Source: Uloborus plumipes (lineage: Eukaryota; Arthropoda; Arachnida; Araneae; Uloboridae). From it: a DNA stretch of 64,000 nucleotides. A program made the translations under genes and the position numbers. Where the stretch lies: the NCBI GenBank assembly GCA_038373865.1, contig JAXGGA010001615.1, positions 58,501 to 122,500 on the forward strand, written 5' to 3'. Position 1 is the stretch's first letter, and each line of letters begins with the position of its first letter. The notes under the pieces are model-generated. The model saw only the letters and a program-made list of their open reading frames with translations, was not told where the DNA came from and did no database searches. Below are positions 50,205-62,112 of the stretch, one piece after another.

Positions 50205-51670
50205 TCAACCTTTTATGCCCCAAAATGACTCAGAAGCCCCGCTTATATTAATTTAGAATTATGAATCCAAAATGGCTGGAATCATGCTGAAGCTTTGAAG
50301 TACCACTCCTTGTACTACGCTGAGAGGCCGACAGATTGTGCCTACTATCTGAAATAGTTTTCTTAGGGACTCTAAGGAGTAGGGGGCTTTAGACCCAACT
50401 GATTATCAAAATTTTTATACTCGGTATTTTCGTTGTTTGATGCGTTTTCAACAAAGAAAAAAAAACCAAAAAACTATATATAAAGTCATTGCTAAATTAA
50501 TTTGGGGCATAAAGGGTTAATACGCGTAGTTGTAGAGATAATAATTTCATGCGCAAAATTACCTGAACACAAATCAATTTTTGAGCACTGTATAACTCTA
50601 GAGATGAGAAACAAGTGACCATTATAGTATAGAGGGCTTTTACCTTTTAACCCATTTATGCCTAGTAGCCTAAAAACGGGACGCTTGTTAGTTACTGCAT
50701 ACAAAAACCTGTAATGGGTACATGATTTTACTAAAGCTGTTTTTCACAAGTTAAATAGTCCTTCTTCTTGAGAGAACCAGTTAGAGCCACTATTTGGTCA
50801 TCAGAGTTTAATTATTGACAGCTATTTTCAGACAAATCAGTCAAGCAACGATCCAGTATGGGTAGCCACAGAAAGTAAGTTTTTTTTTTGCGAACTTATT
50901 TTTCATGAAATTAAACTATTTTAAAATGATTTGCTTAAAATTGATCAGAGATGCCTTCTGTAATGTTACTTTGCAAAAGTAAAGTCAAGTAATGTCGTAT
51001 TTTGCTCACATATCTGCAAAATATCCCATAGACAGGACGTTAAATAATTTAATTAAATATGGCAACAGCAAACTATTTTAAGCCTAAAATGTTTGTAAAC
51101 CATTCCAAGTAAGAGTTTTAAGCAGATAAAAATTGAAAAAAAAAATTGTTAAAAAAAACTTGGGCATAAATGGGTTAAGTCCATTCATCAAATGTGCCGC
51201 ATATTTCGATACTCAATTTTCATATCTTTAAGTCATTCTCCCATTTTGCACTATCATACCAACCAGACCAATGAAATACATTACACAGTCAATTGTAATT
51301 TAACAAACAATTGCCTAGCAGATGCCATAGGTGCGATTAGCTTCAACGTGGAAATTCCCGCTTGTAAATCAAAGTAGTTATATCGTCCGATTCCGTACCT
51401 TACCGGGGCGTTATCAGTCCAAGTTCTCTTGCATAGTAATATATATTGCGCCCGGACTACGCTAATCATGTGATGAGCTATTGCCAAACACTTACATATG
51501 GTATGAATAGTAACACGGATGTATTATGCATGCGTATATAAACTATATGTGTTACACAACGGTTGTTTAATGTTTATGGCTTTACGGGTGAGTCGGCTGC
51601 CTAGAGGGGAATTGAAACGCTTCTTTTTCCCTTACACTAATCAGACAATAGTGTATTTCGGAGCCAGATT
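50205..51670. other. Intergenic DNA, nothing recognised
   Basis: GGCATAAA.GGGTTAA-type blocks recur near 50505, 50650 (as complement) and 51163, suggesting an unclassified old repeat ~0.65 kb long. Confidence 0.45.
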
Positions 51671-51852
51671 CAACTTGTTTTTACAATATAATACTGGCAG
51701 CAGAGAGGTTCCAGTTTAAAACTGTAAAAGCACAGTAATAAACTGTAAAACTAGCTATTTTACAGTTGATCACTGTAAACTAGCAGTTGTACAGTTTACT
51801 ACTGCAAAATTAGTTGTATTATGCTGCAAAAACATCCTCTATTTTTTGAGTG
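51671..51852. mobile_element. AT-module MITE copy, short
   Basis: Single half-unit, from CAACTTGTTTTTACAA to TTTTTTGAGTG; the outermost left end is missing. Confidence 0.7.
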
Positions 51853-52164
51853 TATTGCGTTTCTTTAGGTATTCCTGAATAGCGGTAGTAAACTAAGATT
51901 TTGACACATGAAGCAGTTATAGTGCACCTAAAATAATTTTGGACGCTCATTTCAAATATTCAATCAGAACATTTATATCTCCTACAGGTTTTGCGTCGTC
52001 CTAGGTTTTAAATAATTTATTTACCTTCTACTTTGCTATAAGGGAGATCAGGGTACAGTGAGACATAGGGCACAGTGGGAAAAATGAAATTTTTCTTATA
52101 ATTAAAATAGTAAAAAAGATTGCCATTGGAAATTCCATGAAGACTAGTCACTGCTACATTTCAT
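51853..52164. other. Flank of the inverted-repeat structure
   Basis: GGGAGATCAGGGTACAGTGA followed by GACATAGGGCACAGTGGGA (52046-52082) looks like a transposon end with repeated CAGTGGGA-type motifs; no matching opposite end is found nearby. Confidence 0.4.
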
Positions 52165-54410
52165 CTTACAGGGAAGCTAGTCCAGTCAAATTAGACATTA
52201 AAATCGCAAATCCGGATGTAGTTCTGAATTTTTAATACGTTGTTTGGGTCCTTTTGGGTAGTGTAAATCTAAGTTTGCACCTTTCTAAAACCTGTGCTCG
52301 CTGCGAAACTCGCAAAAAACTGCAAAATTTTCGGACATTTTTCAGTTTTTCCTTTATAACTCCTAAACTATGCAACTTTTAACTATACATGTGAATACCC
52401 ATTTTAAAGAAAACTAAATTTGCAACAATTTAAGCTCAAGTGGAGTTCTGTAGGACGAATAGTTCAGGAGATATCGTACTTCGAACAATGGAGTTTTTTT
52501 GCGAAAAGTGAAAAAATTATGCTTCGACCATATTTTGGACCAAATATCGACATAAATTCCTATTTTACAAGGCAAAAAATGGACATATAATTACAACACA
52601 TTTAATCAGCTTTCACTCAAGCCCAAACAATAGTCTGTAGGTTCAATATTTCATTTACAATCGCGAAAAATAAATATTTAAAATTTTGAAAAATGAGCAA
52701 AATCGTTTCCTAATTAGAATAGGAGGGCAGTAGACAGTAAAAAATTGCGTAGAAGAGTATTAAAAGGGTAAAACTGTATTAAAATGTTATTTTAAAAATT
52801 AAAAAAAAAAAAAACTTTGCAGGTCTTTTTCACTCATTTTTTTGCTATTTTTATGATGGTTCTTGTTGGCTGTGGTCTTATCCTGACTGTTTCAGATTTT
52901 CCCCTCTCACTCCTGAACTATGCAACTTTTGATGATACGTGTGCATACGCATTTTGAAGATCATTAAATTTGCAACAATTTAAGCTCAAGTGGAGTTCTG
53001 TAGGACGAATTGTTTAGGAGATATCGTACTTCAACAATTTGTCATTTTTTGCGAAAAATTAAATAAATATGCTTCGATCATATTTTGAACCAAATATTGA
53101 CATAAATTCTTATTCTACAAGACAAAAGATAGACATTTAATTACAGTACATCTAATCAGCTTTCATTTAAGCCTAAAAAGAAGTCTGTAGATTCAATATT
53201 TCATTTACAATTGTGAAAAAACAAATATTCGGAAATTGAAATTATTTTTGAGAAATGAGAAAAATTGTTTTCTAATAAGAATAGGAGAGCACTGGACAAT
53301 AGAAAAATGCATAGAGTTGTATAAAAAGGGTAACACTGTATTAAAATTTTATTTTCATAATTTAAAAAACCTCACAGGTGAATTTAGTTTAATGTTTTTC
53401 TTTTTTTTCTTTTGGGGGTCTTTATTAGCTGTGGTCTTATTGCGAGGCTGCAGAAAAGGAAGGTTGTCTTTGTTTTGGATCCAGATGTTCATTTAAATAC
53501 GGAAAGAATTGTTACAACTTCCTTGCCATTCACGTTCTCGGAGATGAAGAAAATACAAACATCTTGAGACAGAACGAAGACCACATTCTTTCCTGCAGCT
53601 TAGCTATAAGACCACAGCTAATAACGGCCCACAAAAGAAAAAAAAAGAAAAACATTGAGCTAAATTCACCTGTGAGGTTTTTTAAATTATGAAAATAATA
53701 TTTTAATAGTGTTACCCTTTTTATACAACTGTATGCATTTTTCTGTTTTAGTTTTAAGTTTTTTTTTTAATTTTTAAAATAACATTTTAATATAGTTTTA
53801 CCCTTTTCTACTCTTCTACACATTTTTCTACTGCCCTCCTATTCTTATTAGGAAACGATTTTGCTGATTTTTCAAAATTTTAAATATTTATTTTTCGCGA
53901 TTGTAAATGAAATATTGAACCTACAGACTATTGTTTGGGCTTGAATGAAAGCTGATTAAATGTGCTGTAATTATATGTCCATTTTTTGTCTTGTAAAATA
54001 GGAATTTATGTCGATATTTGGTCCAAAATATGGTCAAAGCATAATTTTTTCACTTTTCGCAAAAAACTCCATTGTTCGAAGTATGATATCTCCTGAACTA
54101 TTCGTCCTACAGAACTCCACTTGAGCTTAAATTGTTGCAAATTTAGTGTTCTTTAAAATGGGTATTCACATGTATAGTTAAAAGTTGCATAGTTTAGGAG
54201 TTATAAAGGAAAAACTGAAAAATGTCCGAAAATTTTGCAGTTTTTTGCGAGTTTCGCACAGGTTTTAGAAAGCACAGGTTTTAGAAAGGTGCAAACTTAG
54301 ATTTACACTACCCAAAGGGACCCAAACAACATATTAAAAATTCAGAACTACATCCGGATTTGCGATTTTAGCCCCTTTTTTTGCATAGATTGACTGGACT
54401 AAGCTGTAGC
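52165..54410. repeat. Large inverted-repeat structure with one duplicated arm
   Basis: Sequence from about 52165 to 52850 recurs in reverse complement at about 53700-54410 (shared text includes AGTGTAAATCTAAGTTTGCA and AGCTCAAGTGGAGTTCTGTA). The left side also holds a second, direct, diverged copy (about 52890-53440). The right side is a single composite inverted copy whose inner end matches 53330-53440. The unpaired core is 53440-53595. No clear terminal repeat or target duplication is visible, so the element class is unknown. Confidence 0.8.
53429..53692 (+). pseudogene. Coding-like core, possible OTU-protease fragment of a mobile element
   Basis: Between the arms of a large inverted repeat, an 87-codon frame is open with no Met. 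The text GKNCYNFLAIHVLGDEENTN followed by ILRQNEDHI resembles the catalytic-Cys region of OTU-type cysteine proteases, where DGNC, an aromatic-rich helix, then G-D/E and an LR helix recur. The Cys is present but the expected Asp of DGNC is replaced, and the rest of the domain is absent. OTU domains are known in some animal transposons, including Helitrons. This assignment is by eye and tentative; if right, it is a broken fragment. Confidence 0.35.
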
Positions 54411-54944
54411 TCTTAGAATTTTTGTAATCCTTTTTGTCTAATTTATATAAGTTTTACTTTCTGTATTTGCGGTATAAATTATAATCAATGATCAATGTCA
54501 GTGCATTAGTTAAAAGCTGAATTTTTTTTAATTGCAAGTACGTAATGTTATATATGTCATTAGTAAGTTTTTTGTGACTTTTAACTTTTGAGTTTAAAAT
54601 AATGCTTTTGGGGTGCAGTGGGACAGCGCTCAATTTTACCTTCAATATTCTCCATCATAAAGTAAAACATTTTAGAACAATGCGAATTATTTTGGAACAT
54701 CGAGACACGTAAGAAACTAAATTATTAATGGAACATTTGTTTAATAAAGTTTTATGTAAACTAATAATTTCCCAGTGGAATTTTTCACATATTCCAAAGA
54801 TTGTCCTTTACCAGCCAATTAAATCTACTGATAAGATTGTATTGTTACGAATTTAAACTTTCTTATGAATAGTAAGCTAATTATATGAGTTTTTTTGTAC
54901 TTCCAACCAAGCAAAGAATTGATTGTGAAATTAAAAAAACTAAT
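54411..54944. other. AT-rich intergenic DNA
   Basis: A solitary GGGGTGCAGTGGGACAGCG block at 54609, similar to the 52046-52082 motif and in the same orientation; otherwise nothing. Confidence 0.5.
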
Positions 54945-57063
54945 GCTCTGTAAAAAATGAATGTTGTTCTTTTAAACAGTAATTTAACAGTAGAAGACGT
55001 TAAATGCTAACTTACATGTAATAAACTGTAAAATACTTATTCAACAGTTTATTTGGAGACTGGGGACGGTTGTGACGCGGGGCGGTTGTGACAGTCGTCA
55101 TATTAGCTAAACCATAATTAATACCTGGTTGAAGCAAAGAGAGAGAGTATCAGCATGTTTGTCTGAATGTGTGTCAAAGCATTGCGGTAGCCATCGAGCG
55201 ACATTAACGCTAGCAGAGGGGTTGGTTACTTTTTAACAGTCAAAAGTAAGTTTTTTTATTCGATTTCTTTTAGTAATTGCCGTTGAATGGGTATAGATAG
55301 AGAAATGAAAGTTTTCTCCCCGTTAGTAGTGAACCTTAATAGTGAAATAGCAGTGATTACTTTTTATGTAGGCTATTTTGTATTGACATGGCGATTGCTG
55401 TTTTCAAAAGTAGAGGGCTGGGGTCGATTGTGACAAATTGCGTGGGGACGGTTGTGACACGAGTAAAACATGTTTTTATCACATTTGATGCCCATAATAC
55501 GCTTGGAGAAGACAGAAATAGGGCAGTGTGACCTAATGAAATATAAAGAAGCTTATAAAGAAGTGAAACTTTTTTTTCTTTCTGACAGCTTTGGAAATGC
55601 AACGTTAATCGTAAGTCTTTGCTACGAAACATTCATTCGTAAACGCGATGGAGCCGGCCGGCGCTGTCACAATGAAAACAACGTGTGCATAGGTTATATT
55701 GCTCATAATAAAGTGCTTTTGAGCTTACATACACGCTGAAAGCAGATATGAGAGTAAAATGGCTACTGAGAAATGGTTCCGTTCGTTTATGAATAGAAAT
55801 GTTTCACGTCTGTTCGTGTAGCTCATGCAACTAGCCTTTCAAGAGTAACAAGCTTCAATAAAACAAATAAATGTGGAATCTTTCTTTGATACTTGAGAAT
55901 TGTTACGAACAGACACGGTTATGACCCACAGGATGTGCATAATGTTGCCAAAACAGACGTTACGAAATTCCAAAAACCTGATATTTTTGTAAGACTTGGT
56001 ATAGGGCTACTTCAACTGAGCGAGACACATTGTTAAATGTTAAACTTTCCCAGATGAAGGTTATGTTGAATAACGTTTAATATTACTTGAAATTAAAAGT
56101 GATCTAGACTGTTTTGCTGTATTTTTGAACTTGTCACAACCTACCCCAAGCACTGTCACAACCGCCCCTGGGTTGGGGTCGGTTGTGACCTTTTTTCTTT
56201 TTTTGTTTAATTTGGTCCTGTGAGTTAACTATTGTACTTAGGGAGAAAGTTTTAGTGTTTATAAGCAGGCAAATAAACACTTTAACATAAAAACAACTTT
56301 AAACCAGCTCACAGGGATTGCTAAGGGATCTATGGGGGAGCAAATGAAAACTGTCACAACCGTACCCAGTCTCCCCTACTGTGCATTTTACAGTTTTAAA
56401 CTGGAATCTCTGCTGCCTGTATATTTACAGTATAATACAGCTAATATTAAGGCAATATTGTAAGTTTTACAATAATAAACTGTAAAATTGCTAGTTTTAT
56501 AGTGATAAACTGTAAAATAGCTAGTTTTAGTTTATTACTGTGCATTTAGTTTTACATCTGCTGCCTCACTTCCGCTTTTACATTAGAACCTCTGCTGCCG
56601 GTAGTATGCTGCTGTTTTTACAGTATAATACAGCTAACTTTGTGGTAATAAACTGCAAAATTGTTTGTAAAAACTGTTAACTGTAAAAACTGTATTTTAC
56701 AGTTCATTACTGTGAATCTTGCAGTTTTAAACTGGAAACCTCTGCTGCCAGTATTATACGGTAAAAACAACAGTACATTTTTTGTAGTGTAAAGTGCACA
56801 GTAATAAAGTATAAACTTAGAAGTTTTACAGTTTATTACCGTGCATTTCACAGTTTTAAACTGGAACCCTTGCTGCCAGTATTATACTGTTGTTTTTACA
56901 GTATAATACAGCTAATTTTTTGATAATAAACTGTTAAGTTGCTAATTTTACAGTAATAAACTGCAAACATAGCAATTTTAGTTTATTGGTGTGCATTTAA
57001 GTTTTAAACTGGAACCTCTGCTTCCAAGATTACTGTAAAAACAACAGCGGTTTTTTTTAAGTG
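54945..57063. mobile_element. AT-module MITE cluster, interrupted by a 1.3-kb transposon
   Basis: It starts CTCTGTAAAAAATGAATG and ends in an AAGTGTG block. After the nested element at 55052-56376 the module pattern resumes through at least two or three fused units, with CTGCTGCCAGTATTATAC blocks repeated at about 56750 and 56870. Confidence 0.75.
55052..56376. mobile_element. Non-autonomous DNA transposon with GGAGACTGGG ends, TA target site
   Basis: The ends match as inverted repeats (left GGAGACTGGGGACGGTTGTG, right the complement of GGGGAGACTGGGTACGG). TA flanks both sides (55050-55051 and 56377-56378), and removing the element restores an AT-module MITE. The motif GGTTGTGAC or its complement occurs repeatedly, clustered near both ends and in the interior (about 55065, 55079, 55427, 55449, 56130-56190 and 56352). 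Such clustering is typical of transposase binding sites. No transposase frame is visible. TA flanks fit Tc1/mariner-like superfamilies, but the family is not identified. Confidence 0.75.
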
Positions 57064-57639
57064 TGGGATGATTAATAGAAGAGTAGAATTCCAAAGTCGA
57101 TTCACATTCCCGCAAAAAGAATGATTTACTCAGAGGCTTCAAAGAATAAAAAAGTAATTAATTTCGCGTTTTAAAGTTTTCCCTATATCACCTTTCTTTT
57201 GAAGAATTGATACAGGGAAGGAACACATAATTGAAAAAAGTTGTTGATAACATAATCATTCTAGGAAGCACGGCGTGGTCATCACACCTTGCTCTTTTCA
57301 CAACTTCTCACTCCATCAGCCTGTAAAAGAGAATTCTATTTTTCCCTCTTGACACATCTCATATCTAAACCATGTCCGTCGTAATTTTCTCATTGTTGCG
57401 CCTAGGCTGGCTGTGGATGATTGAAACGTTCCTAAAGAAGTCCACCAGGAAAAAACACCTCGAAGCGACATGTCCCTCAAATGTCCTGAAAGAAGAAATG
57501 GTGAAAAAGCAAAGAAAAATCCTCCAGCGAGGAAAACTCAATTAATCTTTGCCACTTCATCAAGTTGCGACTGCAAGACTGATCGATTGCGTTATAATAG
57601 CGTGGTCTTTTTCGTGCTGCTTTTTTATCATTGTCTTTT
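57064..57639. other. Less AT-rich intergenic stretch with a small ORF
   Basis: 57230-57545 has balanced composition and holds the 57-aa candidate. No repeat family matched. Confidence 0.5.
57372..57545 (+). CDS. Candidate small ORF, 57 aa, unrecognised
   Basis: The frame opens with ATG having A at -3 and closes with TAA. The predicted peptide has a hydrophobic N-terminal third (MSVVIFSLLRLGWLWMIETF) and then a strongly basic, charged remainder with KKSTRKK and KKQRKI. The surrounding 57230-57545 is less AT-rich than its neighbours. I recognise no family and see no clear promoter or splice site, so this may be chance. Confidence 0.2.
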   Translation: MSVVIFSLLRLGWLWMIETFLKKSTRKKHLEATCPSNVLKEEMVKKQRKILQRGKLN

Positions 57640-58574
57640 GCATTAGTAGTGAAAATTATTTCAGGACCGAAAAGAAAAGTTTTTTCGTTTTTACTAACGT
57701 ATTGCAGTTCATGATGATATGTGCCACTTCATGAACCTAATTACAGTAAAAATCTGAAAAACGTCTTAATTTATATTAAAAAAACTTCAATTATCTTTCT
57801 ACTAATTTGATTCTTATCATTTCCCTTTTTTGACCTCAAACTGTGTTTCAAGCAGACAACCTAAAACTATACCCTTTTCCACAAGAAAAAAAAAAGGGCA
57901 AGTTTTTTGTATGATTTTAATAAACGAATTTGCGTTTTTATTTTATTTCATTTATTGATTTATTCATTTATTTTATTTTGTATAATTTATTTTTTGTACA
58001 TGGGCTGAATTTGGACATTTTAATGACTTTCAACTGTTGGTTTTTATAATATGGAACGTTTTTCATTAGAAATGTGATCGGTTTTTAGCTTTAAGGGAAA
58101 ATATTTTTTTTTATCAATGTTGATAGTATTTTCCCCTTATTTTTAATTTCTAATGCATTCCAATTCATGATGATGTTACCCTATATGAACCTTTACAACA
58201 AAAATCTGAAAAGCTTAACTTATAAAAAACTTCAACTATCTTTCTACTAATTTGATTCTTATCATCATTTCCCTCTTTTAACCCTCAAAGTGAGTAACTG
58301 TTTCAAGCCGAAAACCTAAAACTATACCTTTTACATTAAAAAAGTGTTTTTGTATGTGTTTAAAAAGCAAATTTACTTTTTAATTGTATGTACGCTAATT
58401 TGGTACATTGTCTACGTCTTTTAATAATTAGTTTTTACAATATTGAACCAATTTCTTGACAATATGATCTGTTTTTAACTTTATAGTAAAATATTGTTTC
58501 AGTTATTGCAGATTTTTTTTAAATTCATTTAATTTTTTTTCTAATGCATTGCAATTCGAGATGATGTGCCACTT

Positions 58575-59020
58575 CAGTGGCGTATCCAGGAATTGATTTT
58601 GGGGGGTGCACATCGAACATCGACACTGTGATGAGAAAGGAAAAAAATCAAGAAATATGGTGAAACTTTAAAAACGCAGTATTTCGATTTAATTTTTTCT
58701 ATTGAACGTTGCTCAAAGATTGTTTTTTTTTTCCACAAAAATGAATATCATGCAAGAACAATAAGGCGCGGGTACATCGCTCATTTTCTCTTACTTTTCC
58801 ACAATTACAGAATAACAATTAGTTTTGCTTCTTATTGTCGAAAACAGAAAATAATATGACAATATTTCAGTGTCCCTAAAGTATTTTTCATTGAAAAAAC
58901 CTGAAGCATATTTCCATGATGGTTACATTTTTTTTCAAAATTCGGTGCCACCATTTTTTAGTCTTACAAAGTCTTGGGGGGTGCATTGGTCCCTTGGCAC
59001 CCCGCCTGGATACGCCACTG
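58575..59020. mobile_element. hAT-like element with exact 8-bp target duplication
   Basis: CAGTGGCGTATCCAGG and its complement CCTGGATACGCCACTG form the ends; TGCCACTT flanks both sides (58567-58574 and 59021-59028). It is 446 bp, without a transposase, and interrupts the third unit of a tandem array. Confidence 0.88.
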
Positions 59021-59301
59021 TGCCACTTTATGAGTCTAATTACGGTAAAAATCTGAAAAACGTATTAATTTAGAAAAAAAACTTGAATTGCCTTTCTACT
59101 AATTTGATTCGTATCATTTCCTTTTTTTGTTTTCAAAATGCGTAAACGTGTAACCGTTTCAAGCAGACAACCTCAAACAATATCTTCTTTCCTTCACACA
59201 CAAAAAAAAAGTTCTCATTTTATGTATGTGTTTGTGAATTTAATAAACAAATTTGCATGTTTTTTTTTCTTTTTATTCATTTATTTATTTATTCATTTAC
59301 T

Positions 59302-60130
59302 ACTAGCCGGGTACCCGGCTCTGCCCGGATTTCTGCCGCGTAATGTGTTTCAGTGAAACTCATTCATAACTCTTTCAACATTAAAGTGAACATCTATTTA
59401 TATACACGGCTACTTCTGTAAACAATGGCTATTTTTTCTGTCTGGATAACTTAAAAAAACTACATTACACATCCTAAATACAAATGCAAGCTACAAATAA
59501 TGTTAAGGTAAATAGGAAATGTTATAAGCTTGTATATTAAAATAAATATATATTTACAGTATCAATCGCATTGGAGTCAACCATTTCCAAATATTGCACG
59601 TTAAATAAGTCCCATTATTACAGTTTCTATCCTTGTGACTTCAATGGTGAAAACTCAGTTGGTGAAACCATCTTTTGTACCTAATTTAGAAAAAACTTTT
59701 GCTATAAACACTTTCTATTTTCTAACTATTGCCAAAATTAGTTCTCTTTTTATTTAGCCCCGTTAGCGATTATTGGCACAGATGAATATAAAAATCCTAA
59801 GAAAGCAATAAATTTCATACCTATTCCAGAGAAGCCTTGGTTCAAAATTTTCATTATGATCACTATTAATATTGTTGTTGCAAGGCAACAAATTTTTTCA
59901 ACAATGGACTGAAAATTTAATCATTTAATGGGGAAACTGTATGAAATTTACTGTTTTTTATAATAACTTTTTAAAACTAAGTTTTTTAGAAATAAATTAT
60001 AGCCTATCCTGATTCCTGTTAATGCTGCTATCTAGGGTGAAAAAATGGTTAAAATCGGTCCAGTAGTTTTGAAGATTACCCCGGACATGCATACATACAG
60101 ACATACAAAAGTAGTCATTTATGTATATAG
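59302..60130. mobile_element. Retroposon-like dispersed repeat
   Basis: It starts ACTAGCCGGGTACCCGG and ends with AATCGGTCCAGTAGTTTTGA, then CATACATACAGACATACA. That 3' text is common at the ends of arthropod non-LTR-derived or similar elements. No open frame is visible. It interrupts the third unit of the 57.6-60.4 kb tandem array. The class is tentative. Confidence 0.45.
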
Positions 60131-60137
60131 GTTATTA

Positions 60138-60212
<75 letters not shown>

Positions 60213-60226
60213 TAAATAATAATATA

Positions 60227-60275
<49 letters not shown>

Positions 60276-60277
60276 TA

Positions 60278-60310
<33 letters not shown>

Positions 60311-60316
60311 GTTATT
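60131..60316. repeat. Compound (TTA)n/(TAA)n microsatellite
   Basis: TTA repeats switch to TAA repeats and back to ATT repeats, so the tract is self-complementary over ~180 bp. The 74-residue Ile/Asn frame on the minus strand is an artefact of this. Confidence 0.95.
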
Positions 60317-60440
60317 ATATGTACATGTGCTAATTTTGGACATTTTAATGCCTTTCCTTAATAGATTTTCAAAACCTGTAACTTTTCATAAGAAATATGA
60401 TTGCAATAGGGATCAATAAGATTTTATTACTTGTTTCGGC

Positions 60441-62112
60441 TTTGATAGACTCAATTATATAAAAAGGCATTTTCGATTTTTAAAAACCCAGTTTTGCCAC
60501 TAAATAAATTCTTATGAATAAAAATTTAAACAAAGTATCGCCTAAAATACTTCTGCTGACGATAATTCTGTGAATTAGAGCCAGACTAGCGTAAGTCGTA
60601 AAATTAGGAATTTTCACTTAAATATGTAGTAACAAAGTGATACTACATACTGCCTTATATGTAGAATCTTATACAGCCTCAATCAATGAGAAGGTTGTTC
60701 TATAAAATAAATTCTTTCACAATTATTTAGCTGCGTTAAAAGAACACGAGTCTCATCCTATGTACGCATCAGACAAACGTTTTCGCTCTCTCCTGAAAAC
60801 TAAATGGACATACGTTACTCTAGCTCTAAGGCGCATAATTAAATTCAAACAATAAATATCAGTTGGTTCACTACACATACAATATAAAACCACTTCATCT
60901 CAGTAAAATTTCATTATTTACTTGCTTTGTAGCTATGTTTTATCATTCTTGAATTTAAACGAGTTCCTTCATGAATGCATGTAGATATTAGCAATTTACT
61001 TAGAAACTTAGTTGTTTGCCCCAAGAGGTAGACTCCGCTGTAGGTATACATCAGTAAGGCAGAGCACGCAGAAGTCCTTTGCAGGAGTAATGAAGCAGTG
61101 CATCGGTTGCGCACAGCCCATTGGACTTCGAGCAAGCGGAAGGGTGGCCCCCAGTACAACAATCAAGCGCAAAGGGCCCACTGCACCAATACAATCACAC
61201 AATCTGCTTATGCTCTTCAAAGAACACCGATCATTCCACATCATTGACTTCAGTTGATACTTGATCATCTTTTCTTTATGTACAAGAAGCCACAAGTAGT
61301 GTATAATGCACGGTGGGTCCCCCCCCCCCTCTAACCTTTGCATCATATTTTTTGAGGGTGCACTTCAAAACGCTGATTCTTTGGGTGCCCTGTAAAGAAA
61401 TACGGTGAGATGATTTTTTCGTCGCGTTTGGTAGTTGAAGTATCCTTTTTAATGAGGACAATGAGAGGTTTCATAAAAGAGTCTTGAAAATGTTATACGG
61501 ATCAAATTTATATCATATTATGTTGTTGAAAAGGAAAGGCTCCTTAACTGCGCTCTGAATGAAACAGTTTCGTGTCTTTTCCATTGATCGGTTCTTGTGT
61601 ATTTGTTTCCTGCACAAAATATTCACAGAAAAAAAAAAAGAACAAGAAGAAAAGAAAAAACGAAGTTTGAAAAATTATTCACCCCCCCCCCGCCCCCAGT
61701 TTTATAACTTATGTTCTATTACGATATTTATTTTGTGATATAAATGCATTAAAATTCTGTGCAATAGTGCGAGGCGTTTCTGCCGCCAATATGTTCGCAA
61801 AATCAATTGCATAACGTATTCAAATGCATTAAAGTATTAGTAAGGTTTAATTTCAGTGATTTTTATTTTCAGTTTTTTTTTTTTATGTTTCGGTTGCCTC
61901 AAGCTATATATTGTATTTTCAAACAACAAAATTACTAAACTGTTAACACATAAATTGATTTTCAAACTATTTTATCTGCATTAAAAAAAAATATTTTTCC
62001 TACTTACCGTACTTTAGCTTTACTGTACATTGTAGAATCTTTGCTCATTTGATTTCCATTCAAAGTAGAACACAAAAAAAAAAAAAAAAAAAACCGTCGA
62101 ATTCCAATATTT
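60441..62112. other. Intergenic DNA, unexplained open frames
   Basis: 61010-61260 is less AT-rich and open on both strands over 80-110 codons, but no domain is recognised and the frames overlap. C-runs lie at 61320 and 61683, and an A21 run near 62073. Confidence 0.5.

Larger units (their letters stand above)
57640..60440. repeat. Three-copy degenerate tandem array, interrupted
   Basis: Units share, in order, a GATGATGTGCCACTT-like start, AAAATCTGAAAA, TTTCTACTAATTTGATTC, AAGCAGACAACCT and GGACATTTTAATG. They lie at about 57710-58165, 58165-58565 and 59021-59300 plus 60317-60440. Period ~390-455 bp. The third unit is split by a hAT-like element, by the repeat at 59302 and by the microsatellite. 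Confidence 0.75.

Noticed and set aside
60119..60343. 74-codon Ile/Asn minus-strand frame
   Set aside because: It is purely a TTA/TAA microsatellite.
61008..61346. 112-codon minus-strand frame and overlapping plus frame
   Set aside because: No recognisable family, overlapping frames on both strands and a C-run at the end; left as unexplained intergenic DNA.
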